From Pseudomonas sp. (GTDB lineage: Bacteria; Pseudomonadota; Gammaproteobacteria; Pseudomonadales; Pseudomonadaceae): a stretch of 64,000 bases of DNA. The notes beneath the pieces were generated by a model, which saw only the letters and a list, made by a program, of their open reading frames with translations, made no database searches and had not been told where the DNA came from. A program made the translations under genes and the position numbers. Of the stretch, positions 36,278 through 46,106 are shown in pieces. Location of the stretch: the NCBI GenBank assembly GCA_030699825.1, contig JAUYKV010000032.1, positions 30,231-94,230 of the forward strand, in the 5' to 3' direction. How positions within the stretch are numbered: position 1 is the first letter of the stretch; each line of letters opens with the position of its first letter.

Positions 36278-36916
36278 ATGGCCAATCATTACGCTTTGAT
36301 TGACTTGGAAAATATCCAGCCAGCATCTCTACAAAAGCTGAAAAAAGAAGGCTACCGAATAAAGGTTTTTGTTGGTGCAACTCAAAGCAAAATTGCCATT
36401 GATCTGGCAGCAGAGTTGCAGTCCTTTGGAAACGATGCGGAATACATACGAATAGAGGGCAGCGGTAACAACGCACTCGACTTCCATATTACTTTCTATA
36501 TGGGCCGTATCTCAGCCAGCGATCCCGAAAGTCGTTTCGTCGTGCTGTCCAAAGACACTGGCTACGACCCCCTGCTTAAGCACATGCGTGGCTGTGGCAT
36601 TCCGGCTAATCGCAGTGGTGTGGCAGTAGCGACAAAAGCGGCACCCGCCACTAAAGCTCCGACGACAGTGAGCTCGAAAAAATCGCCACAACAGATGTCC
36701 TTGGCAGAACGTGTAGATCATGCGCACCAGCACCTAAATCGGGCAGGGAAAGCAAAGCCGGCAAAAATCAAAACACTGGGTTCTGCAATGCAGTCTCTTT
36801 TTCAGAAGAAGCTGGATGACGCCGCAATTACCAACCTGATTAAAGAGCTGATCAGGCAAGGTGTTGTGATCGAGAATCAAGGATCGGTTTCTTACAAGCT
36901 AACCAAATCAAAGTAA
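36278..36916 (+). CDS. NYN/PIN-like domain protein with C-terminal wHTH-like region
   Basis: [39 protein letters not shown]...[17 protein letters not shown]; visibly lower GC than flanks. Confidence 0.8.
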   Translation: MANHYALIDLENIQPASLQKLKKEGYRIKVFVGATQSKIAIDLAAELQSFGNDAEYIRIEGSGNNALDFHITFYMGRISASDPESRFVVLSKDTGYDPLLKHMRGCGIPANRSGVAVATKAAPATKAPTTVSSKKSPQQMSLAERVDHAHQHLNRAGKAKPAKIKTLGSAMQSLFQKKLDDAAITNLIKELIRQGVVIENQGSVSYKLTKSK

Positions 36917-36920
36917 GGTC

Positions 36921-38216
36921 ATGACAATGTCCCGTTCCGAAACCCTCTTCGCCAACGCGCAAAAGCACATCCCCGGCGGCGTCAACTCGCCAGTGCGCGC
37001 CTTCAAAAGCGTCGGTGGCACGCCGCTGTTCTTCAAACACGCCGAAGGCGCCTACGTCACCGATGAAGACGACAAGCGCTATGTCGATTACGTCGGTTCC
37101 TGGGGCCCGATGATCCTCGGCCACAGCCACCCGGAAGTCCTCGACGCGGTGCGTAATCAGCTGCAGCACGGCCTGTCCTACGGCGCGCCGACCGCCATGG
37201 AAACCGAGATGGCGGACCTTGTGTGCAGCCTGGTGCCGTCGATGGAGATGGTGCGCATGGTCAGCTCCGGCACCGAAGCGACCATGAGCGCCATCCGCCT
37301 GGCCCGTGGCTACACCGGCCGCGACAACATCATCAAATTCGAAGGCTGCTACCACGGCCATTCCGACAGCCTGCTGGTAAAAGCCGGCTCGGGGCTGCTG
37401 ACTCAGGGCGTGCCGAGTTCGGCCGGCGTGCCGGCGGACTTCGCCAAACACACCCTGACCCTGCCGTTCAACGACCTGGCCGCAGTTGAGCAGATGCTCA
37501 GCGAAGTCGGCTCGACTGTGGCCTGCATCATCGTCGAGCCGGTGGCCGGCAATATGAACTGCGTGCCGCCGGCACCGGGCTACCTGCAGGGCCTGCGCGA
37601 GCAGTGCGACAAACATGGCGTGGTGCTGATTTTCGATGAAGTGATGACCGGCTTCCGCGTCGCCCTCGGTGGCGCCCAGGCGTATTACGGCGTCACCCCG
37701 GACCTGACCACTTTCGGCAAGATCATCGGCGGCGGTATGCCAGTCGGCTGCTTCGGCGGCAAGCGCGAAATCATGCATTGCATCGCCCCACTCGGCCCGG
37801 TGTACCAGGCCGGCACCCTGTCGGGTAACCCGCTGGCCATGGCCGCCGGCCTGACCACTTTGCGCCTGATCAAACGCCCGGGCTTCCACGCAGAGCTGAG
37901 CGACTACACCTGCCGCATGCTGCAAGGCCTGCAAGACCGCGCCGATGCGGCCGGTATCCCGTTCGTCACCACTCAAGCGGGCGGCATGTTCGGCCTGTAT
38001 TTCAGCGGCGCCGACGATATCGTCACCTTTGATGATGTGATGGCCAGCGATGCCGAACGCTTCAAACGTTTCTTCCACCTGATGCTCGATGGCGGCGTGT
38101 ACCTGGCACCGAGCGCCTTCGAGGCGGGTTTCACCTCCATCGCCCATGGCGATGCAGAGTTGAAGATCACCCTGGACGCCGCCGAGCGCGCTTTTGCCGA
38201 GCTGAAGAAAGCCTGA
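36921..38216 (+). CDS. hemL: glutamate-1-semialdehyde 2,1-aminomutase
   Basis: [56 protein letters not shown]. Confidence 0.96.
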   Translation: MTMSRSETLFANAQKHIPGGVNSPVRAFKSVGGTPLFFKHAEGAYVTDEDDKRYVDYVGSWGPMILGHSHPEVLDAVRNQLQHGLSYGAPTAMETEMADLVCSLVPSMEMVRMVSSGTEATMSAIRLARGYTGRDNIIKFEGCYHGHSDSLLVKAGSGLLTQGVPSSAGVPADFAKHTLTLPFNDLAAVEQMLSEVGSTVACIIVEPVAGNMNCVPPAPGYLQGLREQCDKHGVVLIFDEVMTGFRVALGGAQAYYGVTPDLTTFGKIIGGGMPVGCFGGKREIMHCIAPLGPVYQAGTLSGNPLAMAAGLTTLRLIKRPGFHAELSDYTCRMLQGLQDRADAAGIPFVTTQAGGMFGLYFSGADDIVTFDDVMASDAERFKRFFHLMLDGGVYLAPSAFEAGFTSIAHGDAELKITLDAAERAFAELKKA

Positions 38217-38872
38217 TGCAGTACAGCACCGCCTTTAGCGACGCTGTTCTGGCCCTGGCCTGTCTGGCCTGCGCAATTGCCATCGGCAAAGCCCGCAAGC
38301 ACTACGGCGAAGCCGATCAGCCCGGGCTGTTCTGCGCCCTACTGGGGTTTCTTCTGCCTGCGGCTGCAGCAGCCGTCGGGGTGATTCGCTTTGGCATCGA
38401 CCCCAGCGCGCAGGCCGCGCATCTGTGGCTAAGCCAAGCCAGCAGCTTTCTCGGCCTGCCGTTGCTCGGCGCCGCCGCACTCGCCCTGGGTCGCGGCTGG
38501 AAGTGGAGCCGTGCCAACTGGGGACGCATCCTGCTCGGGTTGTGCGCGTTCTTCGAACTGTTCCGGCAAATGCACCTGCTGGAGGATTACCGCCTGCTAC
38601 TCAACCTGGCGACCCTGCTGCTGATTCTCTACGCCGGTGCCGTGCAGTGGCCCAAACGCACGCCCCTGGCAGCTGCAATTGCCGTGGTCGGGTTGTTTCT
38701 GCTGGCCGGCTTGGCCGTAGGCACCGAAGGCTTTATCGGTTCTTTACGCCGAGTCGACTTGTTCCACGCCCTGCTGACACCCGCCTACCCACTGCTGGCC
38801 TGGCTGCTACTGAGCCTGCCTGGCAGCGCAAAACATGGCCGCACGGAAGAAAACCCGGTAAAGACTTTGTAA
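38216..38872 (+). CDS. conserved hypothetical multi-TM protein
   Basis: TGATG overlap with the hemL stop; hydrophobic. Confidence 0.75.
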   Translation: MQYSTAFSDAVLALACLACAIAIGKARKHYGEADQPGLFCALLGFLLPAAAAAVGVIRFGIDPSAQAAHLWLSQASSFLGLPLLGAAALALGRGWKWSRANWGRILLGLCAFFELFRQMHLLEDYRLLLNLATLLLILYAGAVQWPKRTPLAAAIAVVGLFLLAGLAVGTEGFIGSLRRVDLFHALLTPAYPLLAWLLLSLPGSAKHGRTEENPVKTL

Positions 38873-38964
38873 GAACGCAGCTGCTTATTTCATAATGTGA
38901 TGGCTGCCGCGTTCCGGCGGCCAGGCACATCGCCTGTTGTGCATCCCGAGGTAAACGGATTTTC

Positions 38965-39516
38965 ATGAAACGCACCGGCCGCACCCTGTCCCTGGGCTGC
39001 CTGTTGCTCCTGCTGCCACTGCTTGCCTCGGCGAGCGGCAACTCCTTGCTGATCCCAGCGCTTGGCAGCTGCTCACTCAACACCGCCCCCGAAGAACTGC
39101 CCGCCGCCCTTGAGGCCTGTGAGCAGGCTGCGCTCAATGGCGACCTGCAGGCGGAGTTCGAGCTGGGCGAGTTCTATTACGACGGCAAGCGCGTCGAACG
39201 CGATCTCAGCCAGGCGCTGAAATGGTTCGAGCAGGCCTCGCTGCAAGGCCATGCGCAATCGCAGTACCGCCTGGGCATGATGTTCTTCCGTGGCGAAGGC
39301 GTACCGGCGAACGCGGTGCAGGCCTATATCGTGCTGAAAATGGCGGCGGTGAACGGTTCGGACGAAGCCATGGACAGCGCCGACCTGATCGCCGCACAGA
39401 TGCCGCGCAACGAACTGGAAATCGCCAGCCAGGTGCTCGGGCAGATATTCCGCAACTACCTGCTGGAACTGCAGAACGCCGACACCTTCACCTCGCCGTT
39501 CGCCCCGCTGCCGTAG
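38965..39516 (+). CDS. Sel1-like repeat / TPR exported protein
   Basis: AEFELGEFYYDGKRVERDLSQALKWFEQASLQGHAQSQYRLGMMFFRGEGV. Confidence 0.88.
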   Translation: MKRTGRTLSLGCLLLLLPLLASASGNSLLIPALGSCSLNTAPEELPAALEACEQAALNGDLQAEFELGEFYYDGKRVERDLSQALKWFEQASLQGHAQSQYRLGMMFFRGEGVPANAVQAYIVLKMAAVNGSDEAMDSADLIAAQMPRNELEIASQVLGQIFRNYLLELQNADTFTSPFAPLP

Positions 39517-39648
39517 TCAAACCGTTTTGGCGTGAAGCGTAGCGAGCGAAGAGCAGGCAAGGCAAAAACTGGCGAGGCAGCGGAGTTTACTGGTGTAAAT
39601 GAGCATGCCGAGCCAGTTTTTAACGCCGCATGGTCGAGCGCAGTAGCT
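39517..39648. repeat. palindromic element, covarying family, copy 2 (between convergent stop codons)
   Basis: Inner GGCAAAAACTGGC/GCCAGTTTTTAACGCC; core GGAG-TTTAC-TGGT-GTAAA-TGAGC. Confidence 0.8.
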
Positions 39649-39972
39649 TCACTTGTCAGGCATCGGCATGGGGAACGGCATAACATTGCCGCCACCCTTG
39701 GCTTCGCTGATCTTCGGCGTGCCCAGGCGCTCGACTTCGTCGATGCGGATGATCGCGTGCATGGGGATAAAGCTGCGCACCACACCGTCAAACTGCGCTT
39801 TGAGCTTTTCTTCGCTGGGGTCGACGACCACCTGGGTGCGCTCGCCGAAGACGAACTCCTCCACTTCCAGAAAGCCCCACAGATCGCTTTGAAAGATCTG
39901 CTTGGCGTACATCTCGTACACCTGACCCTGGTTGAGGAAAATCACCTTGTAGATGGGTTCGCGCTTGCTCAT
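39649..39972 (-). CDS. DUF1820 family protein
   Basis: YKVIFLNQGQVYEMYAKQIFQSDLWGFLEVEEFVFGERTQVVVDPSEEKLKAQF. Confidence 0.88.
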   Translation of the reverse strand: MSKREPIYKVIFLNQGQVYEMYAKQIFQSDLWGFLEVEEFVFGERTQVVVDPSEEKLKAQFDGVVRSFIPMHAIIRIDEVERLGTPKISEAKGGGNVMPFPMPMPDK

Positions 39973-40045
39973 GGCTATGCAGTTCGTACCGAGGGGTTAA
40001 TTGAAAGGGCGCGGATCATAGCATAGCCGCCTAGCAGCCAACGCC

Positions 40046-40312
40046 AGGGTCTGTTGCCGCTTCGTTCGCGGCCGCGCCGGAGCCTGTTTTAGCGCGAGGC
40101 AAGGCACGAGACACGAAGTTTGGTTGTTCCAAATGAGTGTCGAGAAACGCAGCATCGCGCTAAAACAGGCCCGGCCCTTCGGGTTGCGCGCAAAATCTCG
40201 CCACGCGGTGTTGGAGGACTTGGCAAGGGAACAACCATTACCTGCGTCCTCCGCCTAGCCTGGCGAGATTTTTCGCGGCAACGCGGCTCGCGACGAAGCG
40301 ACAGCAGACCCT
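40046..40312. repeat. palindromic element, covarying family, large two-module copy 3
   Basis: Termini AGGGTCTGTTGCCGCTTCGTTCGCG / CGCGACGAAGCGACAGCAGACCCT; module 1 CCTGTTTTAGCGCGA..TCGCGCTAAAACAGG with core GAAG-TTTGG-TTGTT-CCAAA-TGAGT; module 2 AAAATCTCGCCA..TGGCGAGATTTT. Confidence 0.85.
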
Positions 40313-40374
40313 AGGAACCCTGGCACTAGCTCCCTATAATGCGCGGTTCTTCGAATCACCCTTTTTGAGCGCGC

Positions 40375-41700
40375 ATGACCAAGAAGCTTTATATCGAAAC
40401 CCACGGTTGCCAGATGAACGAGTACGACAGCTCGCGCATGATCGACCTGCTGGGCGAACATCAAGCCCTGGAAGTCACCGAGACAGCAGCAGACGCTGAC
40501 ATCATCCTGCTCAACACCTGCTCGATCCGTGAAAAAGCCCAGGACAAGGTGTTCTCGCAACTCGGCCGCTGGCAAAAACTGAAGATTGCCAACCCCGATC
40601 TGGTGATCGGCGTCGGCGGCTGTGTGGCCAGCCAGGAAGGCGCGGCGATTCGTGATCGCGCGCCCTACGTCGACGTGGTCTTCGGCCCGCAGACCCTGCA
40701 CCGCCTGCCGGAAATGATCGACGCCGCGCGTACCACCAAGATCGCCCAGGTCGACATCAGCTTCCCCGAGATCGAAAAATTCGACCGCCTGCCCGAACCC
40801 CGCGTCGATGGCCCCAGCGCCTACGTGTCGGTGATGGAAGGCTGCAGCAAGTACTGCACCTTCTGCGTGGTGCCTTACACCCGTGGCGAAGAAGTCAGCC
40901 GCCCCATGGCCGATGTCCTGGGTGAAATCATCCACCTGGCCGAACACGGCGTGCGTGAAATCACCCTGCTCGGGCAGAACGTCAACGGCTACCGTGGCGC
41001 CACCCAGAATGGGCAGATTGCCGACTTCGCCGAGCTGCTCTACGCCGTAGCGGCCATCGATGGCATCGACCGCATTCGCTACACCACCAGCCATCCGCTG
41101 GAATTCTCCGACGCGCTGATCCAGGCCCACGCCGAGATCCCCGAGTTGGTGAAATACCTGCACCTGCCGGTGCAATCGGGCTCCGACCGGATTCTCGCGG
41201 CGATGAAGCGCAACCACACCGCACTGGAATACAAGTCGCGCATCCGCAAGCTGCGCGCCGCCGTGCCGGACATTCTGATCAGCTCGGATTTTATCGTCGG
41301 TTTCCCCGGTGAAACCGAGAAGGACTTCGAGCAGACCATGAAGCTGGTCGAGGATGTCGGTTTCGACTTCTGCTACTCCTTCGTCTACAGCGCGCGCCCT
41401 GGCACCCCGGCGGCTGACCTGCCCGACGACACCCCGCTGGAGCTGAAAAAACAGCGCCTGGCACTGCTGCAACACCGCATCACCCAGCAGGGCTTCGAAA
41501 ATAGCCGACGCATGGCCGGCACTGTGCAGCGCATCCTGGTCAACGATTACTCGAAGAAGGACCCCGGCATGCTCCAGGGCCGTACCGAGAGCAATCGGGT
41601 GGTCAACTTCCGCAGCGATAACCCACGCCTGATCGGCCAGTTTGTCGATGTGCATATCGACGAAGCCATGCCCAACTCGCTGCGCGGCACGCTGCTGTAG
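40375..41700 (+). CDS. miaB: tRNA-2-methylthio-N6-dimethylallyladenosine synthase
   Basis: [39 protein letters not shown] (radical SAM CxxxCxxC). Confidence 0.96.
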   Translation: MTKKLYIETHGCQMNEYDSSRMIDLLGEHQALEVTETAADADIILLNTCSIREKAQDKVFSQLGRWQKLKIANPDLVIGVGGCVASQEGAAIRDRAPYVDVVFGPQTLHRLPEMIDAARTTKIAQVDISFPEIEKFDRLPEPRVDGPSAYVSVMEGCSKYCTFCVVPYTRGEEVSRPMADVLGEIIHLAEHGVREITLLGQNVNGYRGATQNGQIADFAELLYAVAAIDGIDRIRYTTSHPLEFSDALIQAHAEIPELVKYLHLPVQSGSDRILAAMKRNHTALEYKSRIRKLRAAVPDILISSDFIVGFPGETEKDFEQTMKLVEDVGFDFCYSFVYSARPGTPAADLPDDTPLELKKQRLALLQHRITQQGFENSRRMAGTVQRILVNDYSKKDPGMLQGRTESNRVVNFRSDNPRLIGQFVDVHIDEAMPNSLRGTLL

Positions 41701-41770
41701 GGTGGATGTCGTTTTTTACATCCACCATGGCTGCGTGATTGGTGGATGGGTGAGGCGTCATCCACCCTAC
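41697..41770. repeat. GTAGGGTGGATG...CATCCACCCTAC palindromic repeat; its left end contains the miaB stop codon
   Basis: GTAG at 41697-41700; terminal inverted repeat. Confidence 0.8.
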
Positions 41771-41877
41771 GCGAACGGCTCTGCAACAGGTTGCTGGCGG
41801 CCCGAGCTTCCCCCTCGCGGCCGCTAGCGCTATTCTTCGCTTCACTACACCAGCCGACTGGCGGCCATCACACGACC

Positions 41878-42882
41878 TTGAACGCACCCATAGAACCACT
41901 CCGCTTTATCCTTGAACCCTTTGAGGCTCGCCGCTTCGCTAACCTGTGCGGCCAATTTGATGAGCACCTGCGCCTGATCGAACAGCGCCTGAGCATCGAA
42001 TTGCGCAACCGCGGCAACCAGTTCGAACTGGTCGGCACCGCCGGTCAGACACGCGCTGCCGAGCAGCTGCTGCGCCGCCTCTACCGCGAAGCCGAAAATA
42101 CCGAACTGTCGCCCGATCTGGTGCACCTGTTTCTGCAGGAGTCCGGGATTGAGGAAATGAGCAACCCGACCGTCGAAGCCAGCGTCGCCCTGCGCACCCG
42201 CAAGGGCATGATTCGTCCGCGCGGGGCCAATCAGCAGCGCTACGTCAAAGCCATTCTCGACCACGACATCAACTTCGGTGTCGGCCCAGCCGGTACCGGC
42301 AAGACGTATCTCGCCGTGGCCTGCGCCGTGGATGCCCTGGAGCGCGAGCAGATTCGCCGCATCCTGCTCGTACGCCCGGCAGTAGAAGCTGGCGAGAAGC
42401 TCGGCTTCCTCCCCGGTGACCTGTCGCAGAAGATCGACCCCTACCTGCGCCCGCTCTACGACGCACTCTACGAGATGCTCGGCTTCGAGCAGGTGGCCAA
42501 GCTGATCGAGAAACAGGTGATTGAAGTCGCGCCGCTGGCCTATATGCGCGGCCGCACGCTGAACAACAGCTTTATCATCCTCGACGAAAGCCAGAACACC
42601 ACTCTGGAACAGATGAAGATGTTCCTCACCCGCATCGGCTTCGGCTCCACTGCGGTGATTACCGGCGATATAACTCAGGTCGACCTGCCGCGCGGCACCA
42701 AAAGCGGCCTGACCCACGTGATCGACGTGCTGCGTGACGTCCCGGGCATCAGCTTTACCCATTTCAAGCCCAAGGACGTGGTGCGCCACCCACTGGTGCA
42801 GCGCATCGTCGAAGCCTACGAACGCTACGACAACCGCATGCACGGCAAGCTGGATGACGAGCAGGATGAGCGCAATGCTTGA
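41878..42882 (+). CDS. PhoH family protein (PhoH-like ATPase)
   Basis: [54 protein letters not shown]; probable TTG start at 41878. Confidence 0.92.
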   Translation: MNAPIEPLRFILEPFEARRFANLCGQFDEHLRLIEQRLSIELRNRGNQFELVGTAGQTRAAEQLLRRLYREAENTELSPDLVHLFLQESGIEEMSNPTVEASVALRTRKGMIRPRGANQQRYVKAILDHDINFGVGPAGTGKTYLAVACAVDALEREQIRRILLVRPAVEAGEKLGFLPGDLSQKIDPYLRPLYDALYEMLGFEQVAKLIEKQVIEVAPLAYMRGRTLNNSFIILDESQNTTLEQMKMFLTRIGFGSTAVITGDITQVDLPRGTKSGLTHVIDVLRDVPGISFTHFKPKDVVRHPLVQRIVEAYERYDNRMHGKLDDEQDERNA

Positions 42883-43333
42883 GCTTGACCTGCAGATCGC
42901 CAGCGACGCCGCCGCCCTGCCGAGCGAGGCGCAATTCCGTGCCTGGTGCGAGATTGCCCTGCGCCAGCGCAGCGCCGACTCCGAGCTGACCATTCGCCTG
43001 GTCGATGAAGCCGAAGGCCGCGAGCTCAATCACACCTGGCGTCATAAGGATTACGCCACCAACGTACTATCCTTCCCTGCCGATGTGCCGGACGAGATGC
43101 TGGATATACCGCTGCTCGGTGATCTGGTGATCTGCGTGCCGGTGGTTGAGCGCGAAGCCCAGGAACAAGCCAAAACCAGCGAAGCGCATTGGGCGCACCT
43201 GGTGATCCACGGCTGCCTGCACCTGCTCGGCTACGACCACATCGACGATGAGGAAGCCGAAGAGATGGAAGCGCTGGAACGAGAATTGCTGGCTGAGTTG
43301 GGTCACGCCGACCCTTACGCCGACCACGAATAA
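42875..43333 (+). CDS. ybeY: endoribonuclease YbeY (rRNA maturation)
   Basis: [28 protein letters not shown]. Confidence 0.95.
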   Translation: MLELDLQIASDAAALPSEAQFRAWCEIALRQRSADSELTIRLVDEAEGRELNHTWRHKDYATNVLSFPADVPDEMLDIPLLGDLVICVPVVEREAQEQAKTSEAHWAHLVIHGCLHLLGYDHIDDEEAEEMEALERELLAELGHADPYADHE

Positions 43334-43473
43334 GAGGGCACCTACAAACTACTGCGCTCGGCCATACTGCGTTGCACTCAGTCTCAAATGCTCATGTACA
43401 ACTCGTACACTGCGCTTTTCGACTGAGCGCGCCTTGCCTGACCATCGCTCGCTACGTTTGTAAGCACCCTCTA
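43331..43473. repeat. palindromic element, covarying family, copy 4 (minus orientation)
   Basis: Termini GAGGGCACCTACAAAC / GTTTGTAAGCACCCTC; core on minus GCAG-TGTAC-GAGTT-GTACA-TGAGC. Confidence 0.8.
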
Positions 43474-43513
43474 CAACCCAACTGAAATTACAAAAGGTTC
43501 CTGAGTAACCACC

Positions 43514-44353
43514 ATGAGCGAAGACCGATCGAGCAACGAGCAGAAGTCCTGGTTTAACAGACTGACCCAGGCTTTTGCTCATGAGCCGAAGAACCGCAAG
43601 GAATTGCTGGAAGTGCTGCGCGAAGCGCATCAGAACAAGCTGCTCGACAGCGAAGCACTGGCCATCGTCGAAGGTGCAATTCAGGTCGCCGACCTGCAAG
43701 TTCGCGACATTATGGTGCCGCGCTCACAGATGATGAGCATCAAGGCCAACCAGACGCCCAAGGAATTTCTGCCCTCGATCATCGAGGCCGCGCACTCGCG
43801 TTATCCCGTGGTGGGCGAGAGCCTCGACGATGTGGTCGGCATCCTCCTGGCCAAGGATCTGCTGCCACTGATCCTCTCGGGCGAACAGCCCAACTTCAAT
43901 ATCAAGGACCTGCTGCGCCCGGCCACCTTCGTGCCCGAGTCCAAGCGCCTCAACGTGCTGCTGCGTGAGTTCCGCGCCAACCACAACCACATGGCCGTGG
44001 TGATTGATGAGTACGGCGGCGTTGCCGGCCTGGTGACCATCGAGGACGTGCTGGAGCAGATCGTCGGCGATATCGAAGACGAGCACGACGTGGAAGAAGA
44101 CAGCTACGTCAAACCGCTGCCCTCCGGCGACTTCCTGGTCAAGGCGCTGACGCCGATTGAAAGCTTTAACGAAGCCTTCGATACCGAATTCTCCGATGAC
44201 GAATTCGACACCGTCGGCGGCCTGGTGATGAGCGCCTTCGGCCATTTGCCCAAGCGCAACGAAGTCACTCAGATCGGCGAGTTCCGCTTCCGCGTACTTA
44301 ACGCCGACAGCCGCCGCATCCATCTGCTGCGCCTGAGCCCGGTTAGTAATTGA
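43514..44353 (+). CDS. CBS-domain HlyC/CorC family transporter-associated protein
   Basis: VRDIMVPRSQMMSIKANQTPKEFLPSIIEAAHSRYPVVGES; HMAVVIDEYGGVAGLVTIEDVLEQIVGDIEDEHD. Confidence 0.93.
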   Translation: MSEDRSSNEQKSWFNRLTQAFAHEPKNRKELLEVLREAHQNKLLDSEALAIVEGAIQVADLQVRDIMVPRSQMMSIKANQTPKEFLPSIIEAAHSRYPVVGESLDDVVGILLAKDLLPLILSGEQPNFNIKDLLRPATFVPESKRLNVLLREFRANHNHMAVVIDEYGGVAGLVTIEDVLEQIVGDIEDEHDVEEDSYVKPLPSGDFLVKALTPIESFNEAFDTEFSDDEFDTVGGLVMSAFGHLPKRNEVTQIGEFRFRVLNADSRRIHLLRLSPVSN

Positions 44354-44453
44354 CATCCGCTGGCCACCTGAAACGGTGGTCAGCTCGCAACACTTCCCCC
44401 GCCTGCTCCGCCGCTTTACCCTTGCGCCACCTCAATCCAAGGACCTGCATGCA

Positions 44454-45974
44454 ATGCACTGGATAACCCGACCTGGCTGGCCCGGCAACCTGATCGCCCT
44501 GCTCGCAGGCGCGATCACGCCCCTGGCGCTTGCGCCTTATGACCTGTGGCCGCTGGCCATCCTCTCCATCGCCCTGTTCTACCTCGGCCTGCGTGACCTC
44601 ACGCCGCGCCAGGCGGTGCTGCGTGGCTGGAGTTATGGCTTTGGCATGTTCGCCGCTGGCACCAGCTGGGTGTACGTAAGCATCCACGATTACGGCGCGG
44701 CCTCGCCGCCCCTGGCGGTCTTTCTGACCCTGCTGTTTGTCGGCGGCCTCGGCCTGTTGTTCGCCCTTAGCGCCTGGGCCTGGACGCGCTGGCTGCGCCG
44801 GGTCGAAGCGCCGCTGGCCGATGCCTTGGCCTTCGCCGCTCTGTGGCTGGCGCAGGAAGCCTTCCGCAGTTGGTTTCTAACCGGCTTCCCCTGGCTGTAT
44901 GCCGGTTACAGCCAGTTGGATGGCCCGCTGGCCGGGCTGGCCCCGCTGGGCGGCGTGTGGCTGCTGTCGTTTGCCCTGGCGCTAAGCGCCGCGCTGCTGG
45001 TGAATCTGGCGCAACTGCGCTCGCGCAAGGCATTTCTCGCCATCGGCGTGGTGCTGTTAGTCGCCCCGTGGATTGCCGGCCTCGCCCTCAAGGGCCACGC
45101 CTGGACTCAACCTCTGGGCGAGCCGCTGAGCGTGTCGGCCATGCAGGGCAATATCGAACAGAACATGAAATGGGACCCTGAGCAGCTCAACGCGCAGCTC
45201 GCGCTGTACCGCGACATGACCTTCAGCGCCAAGCCGACCGACCTGATCGTCTGGCCGGAAACCGCCATCCCGGTGCTCAAGGACCGCGCCCAGGGCTACC
45301 TGGGCATGATCAATCGCTTCGCCAACGAGCGAAATGCTGCGCTGATTACCGGCGTACCGATTCGCCAAAGCAACGAGCGTGGCGAGCAGCGCTACTACAA
45401 CGGCATCAGCGTAGTTGGCCAGGGCAGCGGTGATTACCTCAAGCAGAAGCTGGTGCCATTTGGTGAATACGTGCCGCTGCAGGAAGTACTGCGCGGGCTG
45501 ATCGCCTTCTTCGACCTGCCGATGTCCGACTTCGCCCGTGGCTCCGCCGAGCAGAGCCTGCTGCAGGCCAAGGGCCATTCGATTGCCGCGTTTATCTGCT
45601 ACGAAGTGGTCTACCCGGAGTTTTCCGCCGGCCTGGCGGCGCAGAGCGACCTGCTGCTGACCATCAGCAACGACACCTGGTTTGGCCGCTCCATCGGCCC
45701 GCTGCAGCATCTGCAGATGGCGCAGATGCGCGCCCTGGAAGCCGGCCGCTGGATGATCCGCGCAACCAACAACGGCGTCACCGCACTGATCGACCCGCAA
45801 GGCCAGATCACCACGCAACTGCCGCAGTTCGAACAGGCGGTGCTGTATGGCCAGGTGCAACCGATGCAGGGGCTGACGCCTTACCTGTACTGGCGCGGCT
45901 GGCCCATGCTGATCATCTGCCTGCTGCTATTCGCCTGGGCGTTGCTGGCCAGTCGTATGGCCAAAACGCTGTAG
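44454..45974 (+). CDS. lnt: apolipoprotein N-acyltransferase
   Basis: LIVWPETAIPV; KQKLVPFGEYVPLQEVLR; ICYEVVYPEF; start set at ATG 44454. Confidence 0.94.
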   Translation: MHWITRPGWPGNLIALLAGAITPLALAPYDLWPLAILSIALFYLGLRDLTPRQAVLRGWSYGFGMFAAGTSWVYVSIHDYGAASPPLAVFLTLLFVGGLGLLFALSAWAWTRWLRRVEAPLADALAFAALWLAQEAFRSWFLTGFPWLYAGYSQLDGPLAGLAPLGGVWLLSFALALSAALLVNLAQLRSRKAFLAIGVVLLVAPWIAGLALKGHAWTQPLGEPLSVSAMQGNIEQNMKWDPEQLNAQLALYRDMTFSAKPTDLIVWPETAIPVLKDRAQGYLGMINRFANERNAALITGVPIRQSNERGEQRYYNGISVVGQGSGDYLKQKLVPFGEYVPLQEVLRGLIAFFDLPMSDFARGSAEQSLLQAKGHSIAAFICYEVVYPEFSAGLAAQSDLLLTISNDTWFGRSIGPLQHLQMAQMRALEAGRWMIRATNNGVTALIDPQGQITTQLPQFEQAVLYGQVQPMQGLTPYLYWRGWPMLIICLLLFAWALLASRMAKTL

Positions 45975-46006
45975 AACCTGACCGAACTCGCTTAAGGCGG
46001 TAACAC

Positions 46007-46079
46007 GTAGGGTGGATGACGCTTCACCCATCCACCATTGCGGCCTGATGGTGGATGAAAAAAGCGTCATCCACCCTAC
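46007..46079. repeat. GTAGGGTGGATGACGCTT...AAGCGTCATCCACCCTAC palindromic repeat
   Basis: Perfect 18-bp terminal inverted repeat. Confidence 0.9.
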
Positions 46080-46106
46080 CTCCTACACCCGCATGGCGAA
46101 GACGCT

